A DNA stretch of 64,000 nt from Lachancea kluyveri NRRL Y-12651 (taxonomy: Eukaryota > Ascomycota > Saccharomycetes > Saccharomycetales > Saccharomycetaceae). Shown in pieces: positions 51,824 through 62,177 of the stretch; position 1 is the stretch's first letter, and each line of letters opens with the position of its first letter. The stretch spans positions 1,427,623 to 1,491,622 of the forward strand of contig CM000694.1 in assembly GCA_000149225.2 (NCBI GenBank). Reading direction: 5' to 3'. The notes under the pieces were generated by a model. It did no database searches, was not told the DNA's origin, and saw nothing but the letters and a program-made list of their open reading frames with translations. Both the position numbers and the translations under genes were made by a program.

Positions 51824-54412
51824 TTACAAGCTCCATTTAGAAAAATCCGGCATTTCAACGTGGAAAAATGGCATATTCGTTCCAGAAGCAGCGGAAATGT
51901 TATAACGGCCTTGACCGATATGGTTCTCTTCATCTTGTGGACGTGTCTTGACTATATGGTAGCTTGAATGTCCCAAGATTAGTGATTCATCTGCAAATTC
52001 ATCATTTACAGTACCGAAGCCAACGGCAACCAAGGCCCTTTTAATCCAAGGAGAGATAATACCACTAAAGTGGAACTCAACTTGTCTGTCGGCATACTTG
52101 TTGATGGCTTTACGCAAATCAACTAGATTTTGTACACCAGTCGCATCAATTTGTGTCACTTGTGACCAATCCATGGCTAAAATCTTGAGCACTGGTCTTT
52201 CATCCCTTCCTAACTCAGGCGATAGTTCTTGTTCCAAACGTTTACCCCTTTTGAACAATTTTTTCAAAAACAATGGTGGCTCCCACTGGCCTGGGTCATT
52301 CCAAGGACGATCAGATTTCTTGGTATGTGCCAGTACTATGCCACGACGGGTAAGTCTCTTGACTTCGTCGAATATTATATCATACTGTCTGGAACAGTTA
52401 ATGTATGTCCAACTCTCACTTGGTCTGTAGACAATGACACCTGGAGGAGGAGGCTGCACCACGATACCGCTATTGTATTCCCTACCGTAGTTGTTTTCCA
52501 GTGGAATCCACTTGGTGTGGAAGCGCACTCTAGATGGACCAGTACTGATAGAAGAGTTGTCCGCGGACAAGCCCAGCTTTGGTTTTGTACTGGAAGCAAC
52601 ATTAATATTTTCGGAATCGAAATCTTCGACAACGCCCAAATCTTCTCTAACCGTTGGGTTGATCACTTCAGAAACTTCAACGCGCCCCAAAAACTTACCA
52701 CTTGGAAATGCAATCTTGAACAACAAAATAGCACAGGACCAACAGATGGCAAAGTAAATACCATTTTCAATGGAGGAAAAGATTGTGATAAACACGGTAA
52801 CCAGGAAACACAAACAGTCCAATGGATTCATCTTCCAGAAATTCCAGGTGGTTTCATAAGAGGCGATCAAATCGCTAACAGCATGGATAATAACGGCACT
52901 TAGAGTAGCCTTCGGAATGTAGTAGAACGCCTCAGTTAAACAGTACAGGGCCAACAGGACACAAGCACCAGTGAAAACACCGGAAAGAGGCGTACGGACG
53001 TTACACTTAGCCTTTAAAGCAGATCTAGAGAAGGAACCAGTAGCTGGATAAGCATTGAAAAATGTACCGACTAAGTTGGTAACACCAATTGCAATCAACT
53101 CTTGATCTGGAACAACTTTGTAATCATTGATTCTACCGAAGGCCTTTGCAATAGCGATATGTTCCAATAACAAAATAATTGCAGCGGCTGGTAGTTCTGG
53201 AGCCAAGTTGGTAGCTAAATGATCTGGGAATTTCATTACACCGACATTCTTTAAACCAGATGGAACGGTATTCAACAGACTAATTGGATGCTTCTTCTTA
53301 TGTCTAGTGATACCCCATGCAATCAATGTAAACAAAACAATAACAAACGCATTCCTTAGGGCTTGAGCGTAAAAGAAAAAGCTTTTCCAGAACTTAGCCC
53401 TTGGGCTGTGAGGGTTCATTCTTCTGTCAACCCAGTTTGGACCAATCGTGTTACAACCGTACTTCCATAGGTAAAGGATCAATAGTGGGATCAAACCAAA
53501 CACAGCATCAAGCTTCGTATCAGGTAAATGTTTCAAAGTATTGATGACAACTTTGTAAGTAGTGTCCCTCGTGTTAACCTTTTCGTTATAGCCCATAAGA
53601 GCAGGCAATTGACCAGTAATAATACTAAACGCGGAACCTGTCATAAAACCAGCCACAGCATTCAAGGAGATAAGCTCGACTAGGAAACCCAATCTCAAAA
53701 CACCGATACCGAGAGTTATAGCACCACACAACAAGGATAAAGCCGTAGCAATAATCGGACCAGTGATTTCAGTATCGTCTGGCAAATGTTCAGTTACTCT
53801 AGCAATAACCTTTGCAGTTTCCAAGGACATGACAGCAACAGGACCAATACAGACATCCTTACTTGTGGCAAAAAAGGAGTAGATGAAAGCACCGATAAAG
53901 GAGGAGTATAGCCCGTATTGGGCTGGTAGACTGGCAATTTGTGCATACGACATGGATTGAGGAACTAAAACACATCCAACAGTAACACCAGCAACCACAT
54001 CACCGTACATCCAAGCAAAGTTGTAGTGAGGGATCCAACGAATAACAGGGAACAAACTAATCAAATATTCCCTAAAACTCGAAAAAGAAATGTTCGAGGA
54101 CAAAGATTGATCGTAGTAGTCCTTAAAATTCACGGTATCCTCATGGTAACCCGGAATTACACCACCTGAAGAAGTAGTGCCATAAAGTTCAACAGTGGTT
54201 TGTCCATCATTTTTAAGGCCCTTGGCGTCGTTCTGGTGAGTCGTAGGTGGCAGCGTTTCTACAACATCAGATTTTTCCCTAGGGTTTTGTTCTGCATTTT
54301 TGTAGTTGTCATATTCAGCTTCTAAGTCGTCCAAGTTTGGCTCAGCGAAATCCGATGAGTTATGTTCCAAATCTTTACTAGATCCCCTATTGTGGGTGTG
54401 GTAGTCAGACAT
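51824..54412 (-). CDS. SUL2: High-affinity sulfate permease (SulP family)
   Basis: This SulP/SLC26 plasma-membrane sulfate-proton symporter is 862 residues (S. cerevisiae Sul1 859, Sul2 893). Its position next to VBA4 and NYV1-side genes makes it the YLR092W (SUL2) orthologue. After an acidic N-terminal tail of about 115 residues come the membrane domain with VPQSMSYAQIASLPAQYGLYSSFIGAFIYSFFATSKDVCIGPVAVMS, the family signature, and NLVGTFFNAYPATGSFSRSA. A C-terminal STAS domain follows at about residues 660-840 (LKILAMDWSQVTQIDATGVQNLVDLRKAI). Met31/32 and Cbf1 sites upstream fit control by sulfur supply. Confidence 0.96.
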   Translation of the reverse strand: MSDYHTHNRGSSKDLEHNSSDFAEPNLDDLEAEYDNYKNAEQNPREKSDVVETLPPTTHQNDAKGLKNDGQTTVELYGTTSSGGVIPGYHEDTVNFKDYYDQSLSSNISFSSFREYLISLFPVIRWIPHYNFAWMYGDVVAGVTVGCVLVPQSMSYAQIASLPAQYGLYSSFIGAFIYSFFATSKDVCIGPVAVMSLETAKVIARVTEHLPDDTEITGPIIATALSLLCGAITLGIGVLRLGFLVELISLNAVAGFMTGSAFSIITGQLPALMGYNEKVNTRDTTYKVVINTLKHLPDTKLDAVFGLIPLLILYLWKYGCNTIGPNWVDRRMNPHSPRAKFWKSFFFYAQALRNAFVIVLFTLIAWGITRHKKKHPISLLNTVPSGLKNVGVMKFPDHLATNLAPELPAAAIILLLEHIAIAKAFGRINDYKVVPDQELIAIGVTNLVGTFFNAYPATGSFSRSALKAKCNVRTPLSGVFTGACVLLALYCLTEAFYYIPKATLSAVIIHAVSDLIASYETTWNFWKMNPLDCLCFLVTVFITIFSSIENGIYFAICWSCAILLFKIAFPSGKFLGRVEVSEVINPTVREDLGVVEDFDSENINVASSTKPKLGLSADNSSISTGPSRVRFHTKWIPLENNYGREYNSGIVVQPPPPGVIVYRPSESWTYINCSRQYDIIFDEVKRLTRRGIVLAHTKKSDRPWNDPGQWEPPLFLKKLFKRGKRLEQELSPELGRDERPVLKILAMDWSQVTQIDATGVQNLVDLRKAINKYADRQVEFHFSGIISPWIKRALVAVGFGTVNDEFADESLILGHSSYHIVKTRPQDEENHIGQGRYNISAASGTNMPFFHVEMPDFSKWSL

Positions 54413-54625
54413 CTCCTAACTTCTCTGGGATTACTGAATCTATTTGTTCTAACAAAATTCTTAAAGGAAATCCCTTTGAACAAATAATATCTGTTTATCC
54501 AGGGTTTAAATATAATCCTCTCGTTTGAAAAAAGAACGAAATAGAGTGCATGATATCGAACAATTGTACACTTATCGAAATATCAGTGTCTTTTAAAAAT
54601 TTTTGCACTGTGTTAATGGCTTTGA

Positions 54626-54634
54626 AAACTGTGG
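54626..54634 (+). promoter_or_regulatory. Met31/Met32 site before the sulfate permease
   Basis: AAACTGTGG is the core sequence bound by Met31/Met32. It lies 214-222 bp upstream of the permease ATG and 23 bp from the Cbf1 site, the composite layout of Met4-dependent promoters. Confidence 0.75.
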
Positions 54635-54656
54635 TGTCAGTGACGCTCCTGTAAAA

Positions 54657-54664
54657 TCACGTGA
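54657..54664. promoter_or_regulatory. Cbf1-Met4 site before the sulfate permease
   Basis: TCACGTGA is the full palindromic Cbf1 consensus, 245-252 bp upstream of the permease ATG. Together with the Met31/32 site it suggests induction under sulfur limitation. Confidence 0.75.
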
Positions 54665-54698
54665 ATAGAACTGGCGAAAAATCATGTGCTAGCATCCA

Positions 54699-56633
54699 TC
54701 ATATTTGACGAGGAGGTGAAGCTATACCAAATCTGTTACGATTGGAGGACACTAACGCTATTTGGTGTCTGTTTATCTGTATTGAGTCAAAATCACAGTT
54801 CTGTAGGTCATCAACCAATGTGGAGTTTCTTCCAAATGCAAGTAGTCTACCCTCAGGGTTCACTTGAAGCTCCACTTGTGATAAACTTGACCCATTTTCA
54901 TGCAATACGAATATGCTCTTGTAATCTGCCGAAAATTTGGCATCTTTTACCGAAGATACGTCTTCGATAGTTAGCGTTATACTCTCTTGAGCGATATGGT
55001 TTGTAGTTGGATCAAGGTCCAGCGAGTACTTGGAAACCACTAGCTCTTTCGAATCGTTGTCCTGGTACAAAAATAGCAATTGTTTTCCGGTGTCCACGCC
55101 GACATCTTTGACTCTGGTTTTTTCAAGTCCTTTCTTGATACAGATTGGTTCTCCAAATTTAACCCGTTGTACCACCCAGTTGGCTACGTATAACTGTTCC
55201 ACTGTTTCAAACTGTTTGCCAAGTCGATTTGTAACAGCAGGAAAGCTGTATTGGCACCATTCATACGTATGAACGCCGGTTAAAGATCCAGACATGAATT
55301 GCTGGATCTTGAGAGGATCACAGTTGTAGGAAGTTTTCCTTTTGTAATCCTCGTCCACTGCTTCCATAACCATGTCGTGAAACCAATCTATAAACGCTTC
55401 GTGCAGGTTGCTATCCACGTTGATCTGTTTTATACTTACAATAATATTTTCCAAGGCTTCTTGGCTTAGGCATACCAATTTCTGAGCTTCCAGTACTTCC
55501 AGGTTGTCCTCCAGTTCTTTCAACCCGATCAATTTCAAGCCCTTAATTATACCGTGTAACCTCTCACCGCACAGTATCAACCTCTCACAAACAGGAACCA
55601 TTGTTAGAACCATAATCTTAACCGCATTTTCATACATAACGCTGCTCAGCTTCTTCCATCTTCTCAAATTCTTGTCGCCTATAGTGTTGGATAACCAGTC
55701 TTCAAGTTCTGGAGGCACGGATCCAGTGAAAAGTAGCTCCGTCAAATCACCAATCAAATCACCCTCGTAGGCACCCAATACGCGTTCAATAAACTGCGTG
55801 TAAGGTTCTACCAATTCTGTTTTCACCAAGCTAACGCTCTCATGTAACTGTTTGTGCAACGATCGGATTCTATTGCAACAGCTGATCATCTCTCGTGTTA
55901 GGTTGCAATTTAAAAAGTCAAATTTAATCTTCTGTATGTACCAGTCATCGGTGATTACCAAATATTCCCCGTTATCATACTTCAATATATCACGGACGTT
56001 ATTCGGTACGCTATCGCCTTCATCTAGCCTTTCTCCTGCCGCTACAAGCGCCGCTACACTAAAGCTCAACTTGAAGGCACCGTCTATCGCCATAAGTATT
56101 TTCTGCCTTTTGCTGTCGTAGCCCAAGAAAATAAATGACTTGTTGCCATCTAGCTTGCTCCACCGGGGTACACCATCTCCAACGTCAGTGGGAAGCATGG
56201 TCAATTGTCTAGAATCCTTAACAAACTTTACTAAACGGGGCATCAACGATGTAATTTCGTGGTCAAACACATTGGAAAATTTAGAGCCAAATGTCCAAGA
56301 GTCCTGAGACCAACAAAACTTTAAGACATCACAATCACTATCTCCTAAGATTACCGATCCCACAGACTTACCCGCCAATGACGAATCATACAATCTAATG
56401 ATCCCATTCGAGTGGCACACCGCAAAAATTCTTCCTTCTGATTGCTCCCACTGGTAGTCAACTATCGTTCCATGATCCTTTACAGAAACGGTCGCAATTC
56501 TCTGTCCATCCACGGGTCTGTTCACGGCAATGCCCTTTACAGTCGGCACCAGAAAAAGTGACAAGACGGGATTCCAAACGATTCTCTGTTCACCCGGGAA
56601 AGTCTTCACACTATGAACTTCCCACTTAACCAT
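54699..56633 (-). CDS. APC4: Anaphase-promoting complex subunit Apc4
   Basis: Apc4 is a platform subunit of the APC/C, with a WD40 propeller and a helical lid. The ATG at 56633 gives MVKWEVHSVKTFPGEQRIVWNPVLSLFLVP; the codons before it have no ATG. The product is 644 residues (S. cerevisiae 652). The propeller blades include AVNRPVDGQRIATVSVKDHGTIVDYQWEQSEGRIFAVCHSNGIIRLYD. The helical middle has LTELLFTGSVPPELEDWLSNTIGDKNLRRWKKL, the Apc4 signature block. It is the YDR118W orthologue and is divergent from TMA64. Confidence 0.95.
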   Translation of the reverse strand: MVKWEVHSVKTFPGEQRIVWNPVLSLFLVPTVKGIAVNRPVDGQRIATVSVKDHGTIVDYQWEQSEGRIFAVCHSNGIIRLYDSSLAGKSVGSVILGDSDCDVLKFCWSQDSWTFGSKFSNVFDHEITSLMPRLVKFVKDSRQLTMLPTDVGDGVPRWSKLDGNKSFIFLGYDSKRQKILMAIDGAFKLSFSVAALVAAGERLDEGDSVPNNVRDILKYDNGEYLVITDDWYIQKIKFDFLNCNLTREMISCCNRIRSLHKQLHESVSLVKTELVEPYTQFIERVLGAYEGDLIGDLTELLFTGSVPPELEDWLSNTIGDKNLRRWKKLSSVMYENAVKIMVLTMVPVCERLILCGERLHGIIKGLKLIGLKELEDNLEVLEAQKLVCLSQEALENIIVSIKQINVDSNLHEAFIDWFHDMVMEAVDEDYKRKTSYNCDPLKIQQFMSGSLTGVHTYEWCQYSFPAVTNRLGKQFETVEQLYVANWVVQRVKFGEPICIKKGLEKTRVKDVGVDTGKQLLFLYQDNDSKELVVSKYSLDLDPTTNHIAQESITLTIEDVSSVKDAKFSADYKSIFVLHENGSSLSQVELQVNPEGRLLAFGRNSTLVDDLQNCDFDSIQINRHQIALVSSNRNRFGIASPPRQI

Positions 56634-56802
56634 CTCTCTCAAAAATTGTTAGGATGCTTTTATAGTATGAAGCGAATCTGTTCACTTCTATGACATCCTT
56701 TATCTATTTGTGGACCGACAAAAAAACCAGCCCATCTTCAAGTTTACAACAAATCATCAAAACGACAGACGAAAAAGGCGCTAGGGCAAAAGGAACTGTG
56801 GG

Positions 56803-58494
56803 ATGTTTAAGAAAGACCCTCATATTAAAGCGCTAAGCAACTTGAAGAACTCCGAACGTAAAAAGCTTTTGGCTTCTGTGAGAGAGCAGCGTGAAGTTAG
56901 CGATTATCAGTTTCCTACACAGGTTGTAAAGCAAACCACGTTCAAAGGACAAACCAGTGCAGGTACTGTATACACAGATGAACAAAATGTTCCTATCTGG
57001 TTCAAAGAAAAACATGGGTCATTGATGTTTCCCACTGTTTTTACGTGCTGGTCCAACCCAGATATCTTACCGGTGGTTCAGACCCACAAGCACGTCGTTG
57101 AAGAGAAGTTATTAAAAGGCGCAGACTTGATGCTACCAGGGATGGTACCTCCTTTTAGCTCCAAATGTTCCAAAGGCTCACTAGTTGGGGTTGCAAGTAC
57201 CAGAAGTCCTCGGGTTATCAAGGCTATTGGTATTGTCCAACTAGATCTGCCTTCGTATACTAGAGTTATCGGCGAAACGGGCGTTGCTGTAAATATCATC
57301 CACACCTTCGACGATGGCTTATGCAAGGCATTTAAGATGAAGCTAGAACCTCCTGAGGCCATAGAAGATACGTCCTCAAAAACCGAAGAGCAGGAGGAAG
57401 AGCACGTAGATAGCGCAGATGAAGCAAAAGCCATTGCTACCACCACACAGGCACGAATGGTTAACACGGAAGACGCATCTGAACAGTTGAATGAGCTGAG
57501 TGCAGAAGATATCGACCATTTCCTAACAAGATCGCTGTACTACACATTGACGCAAGACGATAGGCTACAGTTGCCTGTAAACGCTTCCAATTTTGTGTCA
57601 AACCATATCCTACACAACTTGCCACCAGTGGACCATAACCAGATCAATATGAAGAAAAGTTCTTGGAAAAAAAGTGCAAAGTTCTTGAAGCATTTCGAGA
57701 AAGCTAACTTTCTAAAGTTGAAGGGTAAAGGCGATGACTTAGTCGTCGTTGGCATAAATAAGGACAAGGACGAACTGAAGAAATTTGTCCCGTACAGAAT
57801 TGGTAGTCACGGCGAACCAACTCAAACTAAAGCAAAAGCACAAGAAAACTCTAATATGATGCAGGCAGTATCACTGTACAAACCGATCAGCAGTGCTAAG
57901 GAATTTTCCAAGGCCGTAGATCTACCACCGAACAAAATCTTCACAGCCCAAGAATTAAAAGCCGCATTGGATAGTTACATTTTGAAGAAAAATCTGGTTA
58001 ACAAGGACGATAAAAAGATGGTATTGTTGGACGATACACTATTCCCTATGATCAACAGATCTACCAAGAAGGAAAATGCATTGAGAACAATCTCTAGAGC
58101 ACAAATTATGCCCCCATTTCTAGCCAATAATTTCACCGAACACTTTCAAATCCTGAAGGGCGATGTACCACTCTTCAAGACCGCATTGAAAGGTGCTATC
58201 CCGGAAATTCAGATTGTCACCGAGATGAAAATAGGTAGAAAAGTTGTCACCAAAGTATCCAATTTTGAAAAATTCCAACTTGACGCTGAAACCCTTGCTG
58301 CAGAACTGAGGAAAAGGTGTAGCGGCTCAACAACCATTGGCGAGACGATGAGCTCGCCAAAGACCTTGGAAGTCACTGTTCAAGGCCCCCACGGTGCTAT
58401 AGTTATTGGAATGCTAAATGAATACGGTATCCCAACAAAATGGATAAATTTCCAAAATAAATTAAAGAATAAGAAAAAACGGAAGCCAACTTAA
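56803..58494 (+). CDS. TMA64: Tma64, eIF2D (ligatin) homologue
   Basis: Tma64 is the yeast eIF2D, which helps recycle 40S subunits after termination together with Tma20/Tma22. The 563-residue product (S. cerevisiae 565) has, in order: an N-terminal MCT-1-like domain and PUA domain at about residues 1-185 (MFKKDPHIKALSNLKNSERKKLL; LMLPGMVPPFSSKCSKGSLVGVAS). A winged-helix segment lies near 235-300 and a SWIB/MDM2-like region at about 365-450 (LYKPISSAKEF, SYILKKNLVNKDDKKMVLLDDTL). A C-terminal SUI1 domain spans about 475-560 (GRKVVTKVSNFEKFQLDAETLAAELRKRCSGSTTI). It is the YDR117C orthologue. Confidence 0.96.
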   Translation: MFKKDPHIKALSNLKNSERKKLLASVREQREVSDYQFPTQVVKQTTFKGQTSAGTVYTDEQNVPIWFKEKHGSLMFPTVFTCWSNPDILPVVQTHKHVVEEKLLKGADLMLPGMVPPFSSKCSKGSLVGVASTRSPRVIKAIGIVQLDLPSYTRVIGETGVAVNIIHTFDDGLCKAFKMKLEPPEAIEDTSSKTEEQEEEHVDSADEAKAIATTTQARMVNTEDASEQLNELSAEDIDHFLTRSLYYTLTQDDRLQLPVNASNFVSNHILHNLPPVDHNQINMKKSSWKKSAKFLKHFEKANFLKLKGKGDDLVVVGINKDKDELKKFVPYRIGSHGEPTQTKAKAQENSNMMQAVSLYKPISSAKEFSKAVDLPPNKIFTAQELKAALDSYILKKNLVNKDDKKMVLLDDTLFPMINRSTKKENALRTISRAQIMPPFLANNFTEHFQILKGDVPLFKTALKGAIPEIQIVTEMKIGRKVVTKVSNFEKFQLDAETLAAELRKRCSGSTTIGETMSSPKTLEVTVQGPHGAIVIGMLNEYGIPTKWINFQNKLKNKKKRKPT

Positions 58495-58731
58495 TCTGCC
58501 AGGGTATAGCTGCCATTCGTTATGCCATTTTCGTGTCTTTGGATATTTCAGATTATGTATATATGGAATACATCATTTACTTCTTACATCGTTATATACG
58601 TAACATGTAAAATTTTTCGAATACACATAATCTGAAAAATTTTATAGTTTAGCTGCTCAAGATAATCGAAGAAGGGTCAGCGAGGCTATTGAACGGGCTG
58701 CCATAAAGGAAAAGAGAAAAATAGGAGAGGA

Positions 58732-59589
58732 ATGTCTCTGTTGACCAAATTGTCAAGTTCGTATGGTATAATTACCCTTCCCATTAGTTGTACGAGAACA
58801 AGTTTGTTCCACACTTTCACAGCATTAAAGTCGGAAGAACCATCTACTATTGCCACCAAGCTATCTAAAGATCAACTAAAGAGAAGGGAATTGCGTAGGT
58901 TAGTCCAACGCAAGGCTGCTGCCAGAAAACCTGCTGCTGATCATCCGCTATATATGCCAGTGACCCAAGCTTTGAGATTTTTACGTGCTGCTGAGGTCGG
59001 CCAACCACAATCTCAACAAACCATCAGTTTAACCACGCTAGTCATTTCAGAAAGGGGTGCTCCACAATTAAACGGGAACATTTCTTTCCCAAAGCCATTG
59101 AAAGATGTGAAGATTGCTGTTTTCACCAACGATGAGGATAAACTTAAAATCGCCCGTGATCAGTTCAACTGTCATTTGGTTGGCGGTTCTGAATTGATCG
59201 AAAAAATCAAAAAGGGTGAAGTTCCATTGGATTTCGATAAGGCTTTTGCCACACCAGATATCGCGATTAGCTTAACCTCACAGCTGGGTAGAATTTTGGG
59301 TCCTCGCGGCTTATTGCCAAATGCCAAAAAGGGTACTGTCACAGAGGACATTAGTTCTTTAATCAAGGACAGTATGGGCACATTGCCATTCAGACAGCGT
59401 GGGAACTGCATTAGTATTGCCGTAGCCAAGTGTTCGTTCACTGATACACAAGTTTTGGAGAACATCCTGGCAGCTCAAAAATCCTTCAAACTAGCTTTAG
59501 CAAACCAAAAAGCTAAAAAACCAAGTATTTTAGGCCAAACAACTCTGACTACTACACACGGTCCAGGCCTCGTCATTGACTTTGCTTGA
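58732..59589 (+). CDS. MRPL1: Mitochondrial ribosomal protein uL1m
   Basis: This is the uL1 protein of the mitochondrial large subunit (L1 stalk). It has 285 residues, the length of S. cerevisiae Mrpl1 by my recall. An N-terminal mitochondrial presequence (about 1-50, rich in Ser/Thr/Arg) precedes the L1 domain with VAVFTN-like KIAVFTNDEDKLKIA. The signature region FDKAFATPDIAISLTSQLGRILGPRGLLPNAKKGTVTEDISSLI is intact. It is the YDR116C orthologue. Confidence 0.96.
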   Translation: MSLLTKLSSSYGIITLPISCTRTSLFHTFTALKSEEPSTIATKLSKDQLKRRELRRLVQRKAAARKPAADHPLYMPVTQALRFLRAAEVGQPQSQQTISLTTLVISERGAPQLNGNISFPKPLKDVKIAVFTNDEDKLKIARDQFNCHLVGGSELIEKIKKGEVPLDFDKAFATPDIAISLTSQLGRILGPRGLLPNAKKGTVTEDISSLIKDSMGTLPFRQRGNCISIAVAKCSFTDTQVLENILAAQKSFKLALANQKAKKPSILGQTTLTTTHGPGLVIDFA

Positions 59590-59755
59590 ATGTTACCACA
59601 TAGTATTTGCCAGTTTTTTCATGTAGATAGTTTATAAAACACTCTCTTTAAAGAAAGGAGGGTTGGTTAGTTCATTTTTTCTTCCGTAATTCATATCACA
59701 AGTACGATCAATCTATGTCTTATATACAGGAGTTATATGTGTACAGGATGCTAGT

Positions 59756-60091
59756 TTAGTGAGTCAAATACCACCTTCCTTTTTCCTTTCTGCTCTTTAA
59801 AATCTTGGAGGCTTGCTTATTCTTGGCTCTGGCCAGAAACCCCACCCTTCTTTTGCGTTTCAAAGTACTTGGCTGATAAGTGTTACCTCTACTTTTCCAT
59901 CTCCTCTGTGTTAATCCCAACAGGATGTTCATGATCGAAGAGGGCTGTTGCGATTGAGACTGTGAGAGTAAAGGGTTATTGTGATTAACCAATGCTTGTG
60001 AATTCAATGATCTCAATGGGGAAAAAGAAGAGAAAGTCGTGAAGGTCCTTCTTGCCGAAAAATGGAACAGATGTTTGGAAAGGAAAGACAT
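59756..60091 (-). CDS. Mitochondrial ribosomal protein bL34m (YDR115W orthologue)
   Basis: The product is 111 residues (S. cerevisiae YDR115W about 105). A presequence [21 protein letters not shown] is followed by a low-complexity stretch. The bL34 core at the C-terminus is [41 protein letters not shown], with the typical TYQPS..KRKRxxGFxAR pattern. The ATG at 60091 is used; codons upstream have no ATG. It is convergent with MRPL1, so two mitoribosomal genes lie tail to tail, as in S. cerevisiae. Confidence 0.95.
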   Translation of the reverse strand: MSFLSKHLFHFSARRTFTTFSSFSPLRSLNSQALVNHNNPLLSQSQSQQPSSIMNILLGLTQRRWKSRGNTYQPSTLKRKRRVGFLARAKNKQASKILKSRKEKGRWYLTH

Positions 60092-60997
60092 GGCTATATC
60101 TTGTGCTTTGAGGATCAAATACAGTCCTCAGCTTTGATAGAGTTCTAATGCTATTTTATGGAAAATTTTTCACTGTACAGACCCAAATATCGTCAAAGAT
60201 GACAAAGGATACATAGTCTTATAATGAATAGTTAACTATTAAAATAAGAGTGACAAAACAATTTGCATTGAACTTAAAGTTCTACGTTTATATACAAGTA
60301 TCAATTGGAATCTATGTGTGAAGCTTCCCATTTATTGCGGAAATTCTGTGCTGTTTGAACGATTCTTAGAATAATCACTGAACTTCAACATTGTGTCGCA
60401 AACAAGATCTGCTAATATATGATTTGCTTTGGTTTGCAAGGGAGCCTAGATTATGATTCCATAACTTCATAAAAAAAACACATGGCAAATATTACAAAAA
60501 TAAAGGGTTCTACAGTAAATAATTCGAGGTGTTTCTAGGAAGTAATGCCAATTAAAAAATGTGTTTTGTGAACTGGGTATGAATTGCTGGAATTGCTCAA
60601 TATTTGTACCAAGTAGGCACATTTTTGTAAGTTTCAAAAATGAATGAGTCTTTTAGTAGCCATATTCCAGGTACATATAATATATATGTGCCAGCGCACT
60701 ACTTTTTTGAGGTGGCACAATTCACGGTTTAATTGTCGTTTGTATGCCTGCAACTTCACCGGCAAGTGAAAACGGCAGACGCCATAGTATATGATACGCA
60801 GTTGTCACAACAGTTATGCTGGTTGTTCCTCTAATGAGCAGTACTATTATTTGAAGTGATCCTGTGAACCACTGCTCATTGTATCCACATCGTGACATTT
60901 ATAACAGCCGTGTGCCATTAATGGTAATGGCAAATGTCATGCGTACCGGGTATCATTTTGTTGGAGAAAACATTCGTAGTTGTATAGAATAGTTTCC
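60092..60997. other. Long gap bL34m gene - GEP5, with a hairpin
   Basis: 906 bp between two minus-strand genes, AT-rich and without a sizeable frame. It contains a perfect 10-bp inverted repeat at 60833-60842 / 60871-60880 and shorter palindromes such as TTCAC-N6-GTGAA near 60754-60770. No tRNA, C/D snoRNA box pair or mobile element is seen. In S. cerevisiae only a dubious ORF is annotated in this interval. Confidence 0.5.
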
Positions 60998-61909
60998 CTA
61001 TGATATGTTCTTAGATAACTTGCTAATTTGAAAATCCAAGCCAATCGAACGGTCCTCGCAAATCACATATGAATGCTTACAAGCACGCTGATATAGCCTT
61101 TTTATTTTTCTATTAGAAACACTAGTTGAATGATGCGGAGATGCAATAATGTCCAGAAGTAAGGCTTCATTTTCTAAGGATAAGACTGGATTCTCTTCAG
61201 CGAGAAGTTTCCAAGTGGCCGCCGCTTTTCTCTTGAAAAGGTTTCGAATCCTAACAAGAGGTATGTCTTGGCCTAATGGTTTCATCGGTATTTCCACAAT
61301 TGGAATCGGCAACTTTTTGCCATACTTGCATAGTTTAGGATTTCGCTTAAGAAACATGTAATGCTGAAATATTTCATGAAATAGCAGAGTCAATTCTAGT
61401 TGAGAAATCTTAGGTAAAGTACTAAGCATAGAACCACGATTCTTCTCTTCTTCCAAAGCTTGGTAGTTCAATATTTTATTCACATTAAAGGCGTTCAACT
61501 GTTCTAAAGGATCATTTCTACACCACGGGTTCCTCTCAAATCTCATACTACTCAAAACTTTTTTGTTGTTGTCATTCCACATGTGCCGTATCGAGACTCT
61601 TTCAGGTGCAGACATAGATAACAAGTCTCTGTGACGCTCATAGGGCCAGTGTTCACGTAAATCATGATAGTTTTGACGAAATTTCTGTATATGCAATGGT
61701 GTGGTATTATTCCAGTGGAAGTATGTATTGTAAACGATCCATTCCAACGATTTGCTGTTCTCATTTGCTTGGTAGTCGAAGAGTTTTTGTTCTAACGTAT
61801 CAAGTAATGCAGAAGAACATAGTTTTACTGTGCCTTCTAGTAAATCAAGTGTTCTTGTATCCAGTGGTAAACATTCTAAGAAGTTTAACAATGTTTTCAC
61901 GCGATTCAT
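60998..61909 (-). CDS. GEP5: Gep5, mitochondrial genome maintenance / cardiolipin-linked protein
   Basis: Gep5 is a mitochondrial protein needed for mitochondrial genome maintenance and found in screens for prohibitin/cardiolipin interactions; its activity is unknown. The 303-residue product (S. cerevisiae 293) starts at the ATG at 61909, MNRVKTLLNFLECLPLD. It contains FRQNYHDLREHWPYERHRDLL, a region rich in aromatic and basic residues, and PIPIVEIPMKPLGQDIPLVRIRNLFKRKAAATWKLL. There are no membrane segments or catalytic motifs. Identification relies on position between the SUL2/MRP genes and XDJ1 (YLR091W), on length and on general resemblance. It is divergent from PDS1. Confidence 0.88.
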   Translation of the reverse strand: MNRVKTLLNFLECLPLDTRTLDLLEGTVKLCSSALLDTLEQKLFDYQANENSKSLEWIVYNTYFHWNNTTPLHIQKFRQNYHDLREHWPYERHRDLLSMSAPERVSIRHMWNDNNKKVLSSMRFERNPWCRNDPLEQLNAFNVNKILNYQALEEEKNRGSMLSTLPKISQLELTLLFHEIFQHYMFLKRNPKLCKYGKKLPIPIVEIPMKPLGQDIPLVRIRNLFKRKAAATWKLLAEENPVLSLENEALLLDIIASPHHSTSVSNRKIKRLYQRACKHSYVICEDRSIGLDFQISKLSKNIS

Positions 61910-62177
61910 CACTTCTTAATGTAGCTAGTGAGTCGTATATCTAATAGCCTGAAGGTATAGTTGGGCCATCGGAAAACTTCATTAGTACGTATAGGATGAT
62001 CAACACACAAAAAAGAGAAACTGTAAACAAAACAAAAGATCGTCTTTAATAAACAAAGAGCAGGAGTCACTTTGATATTTAGCTGAAGACGAAGAGTACT
62101 AAACCAGTACGATAACCCTATACGCTCAGTATTAGATCAATAGAAAGCTAAAAAAACAAGTATTCCGGCAAAGTACG

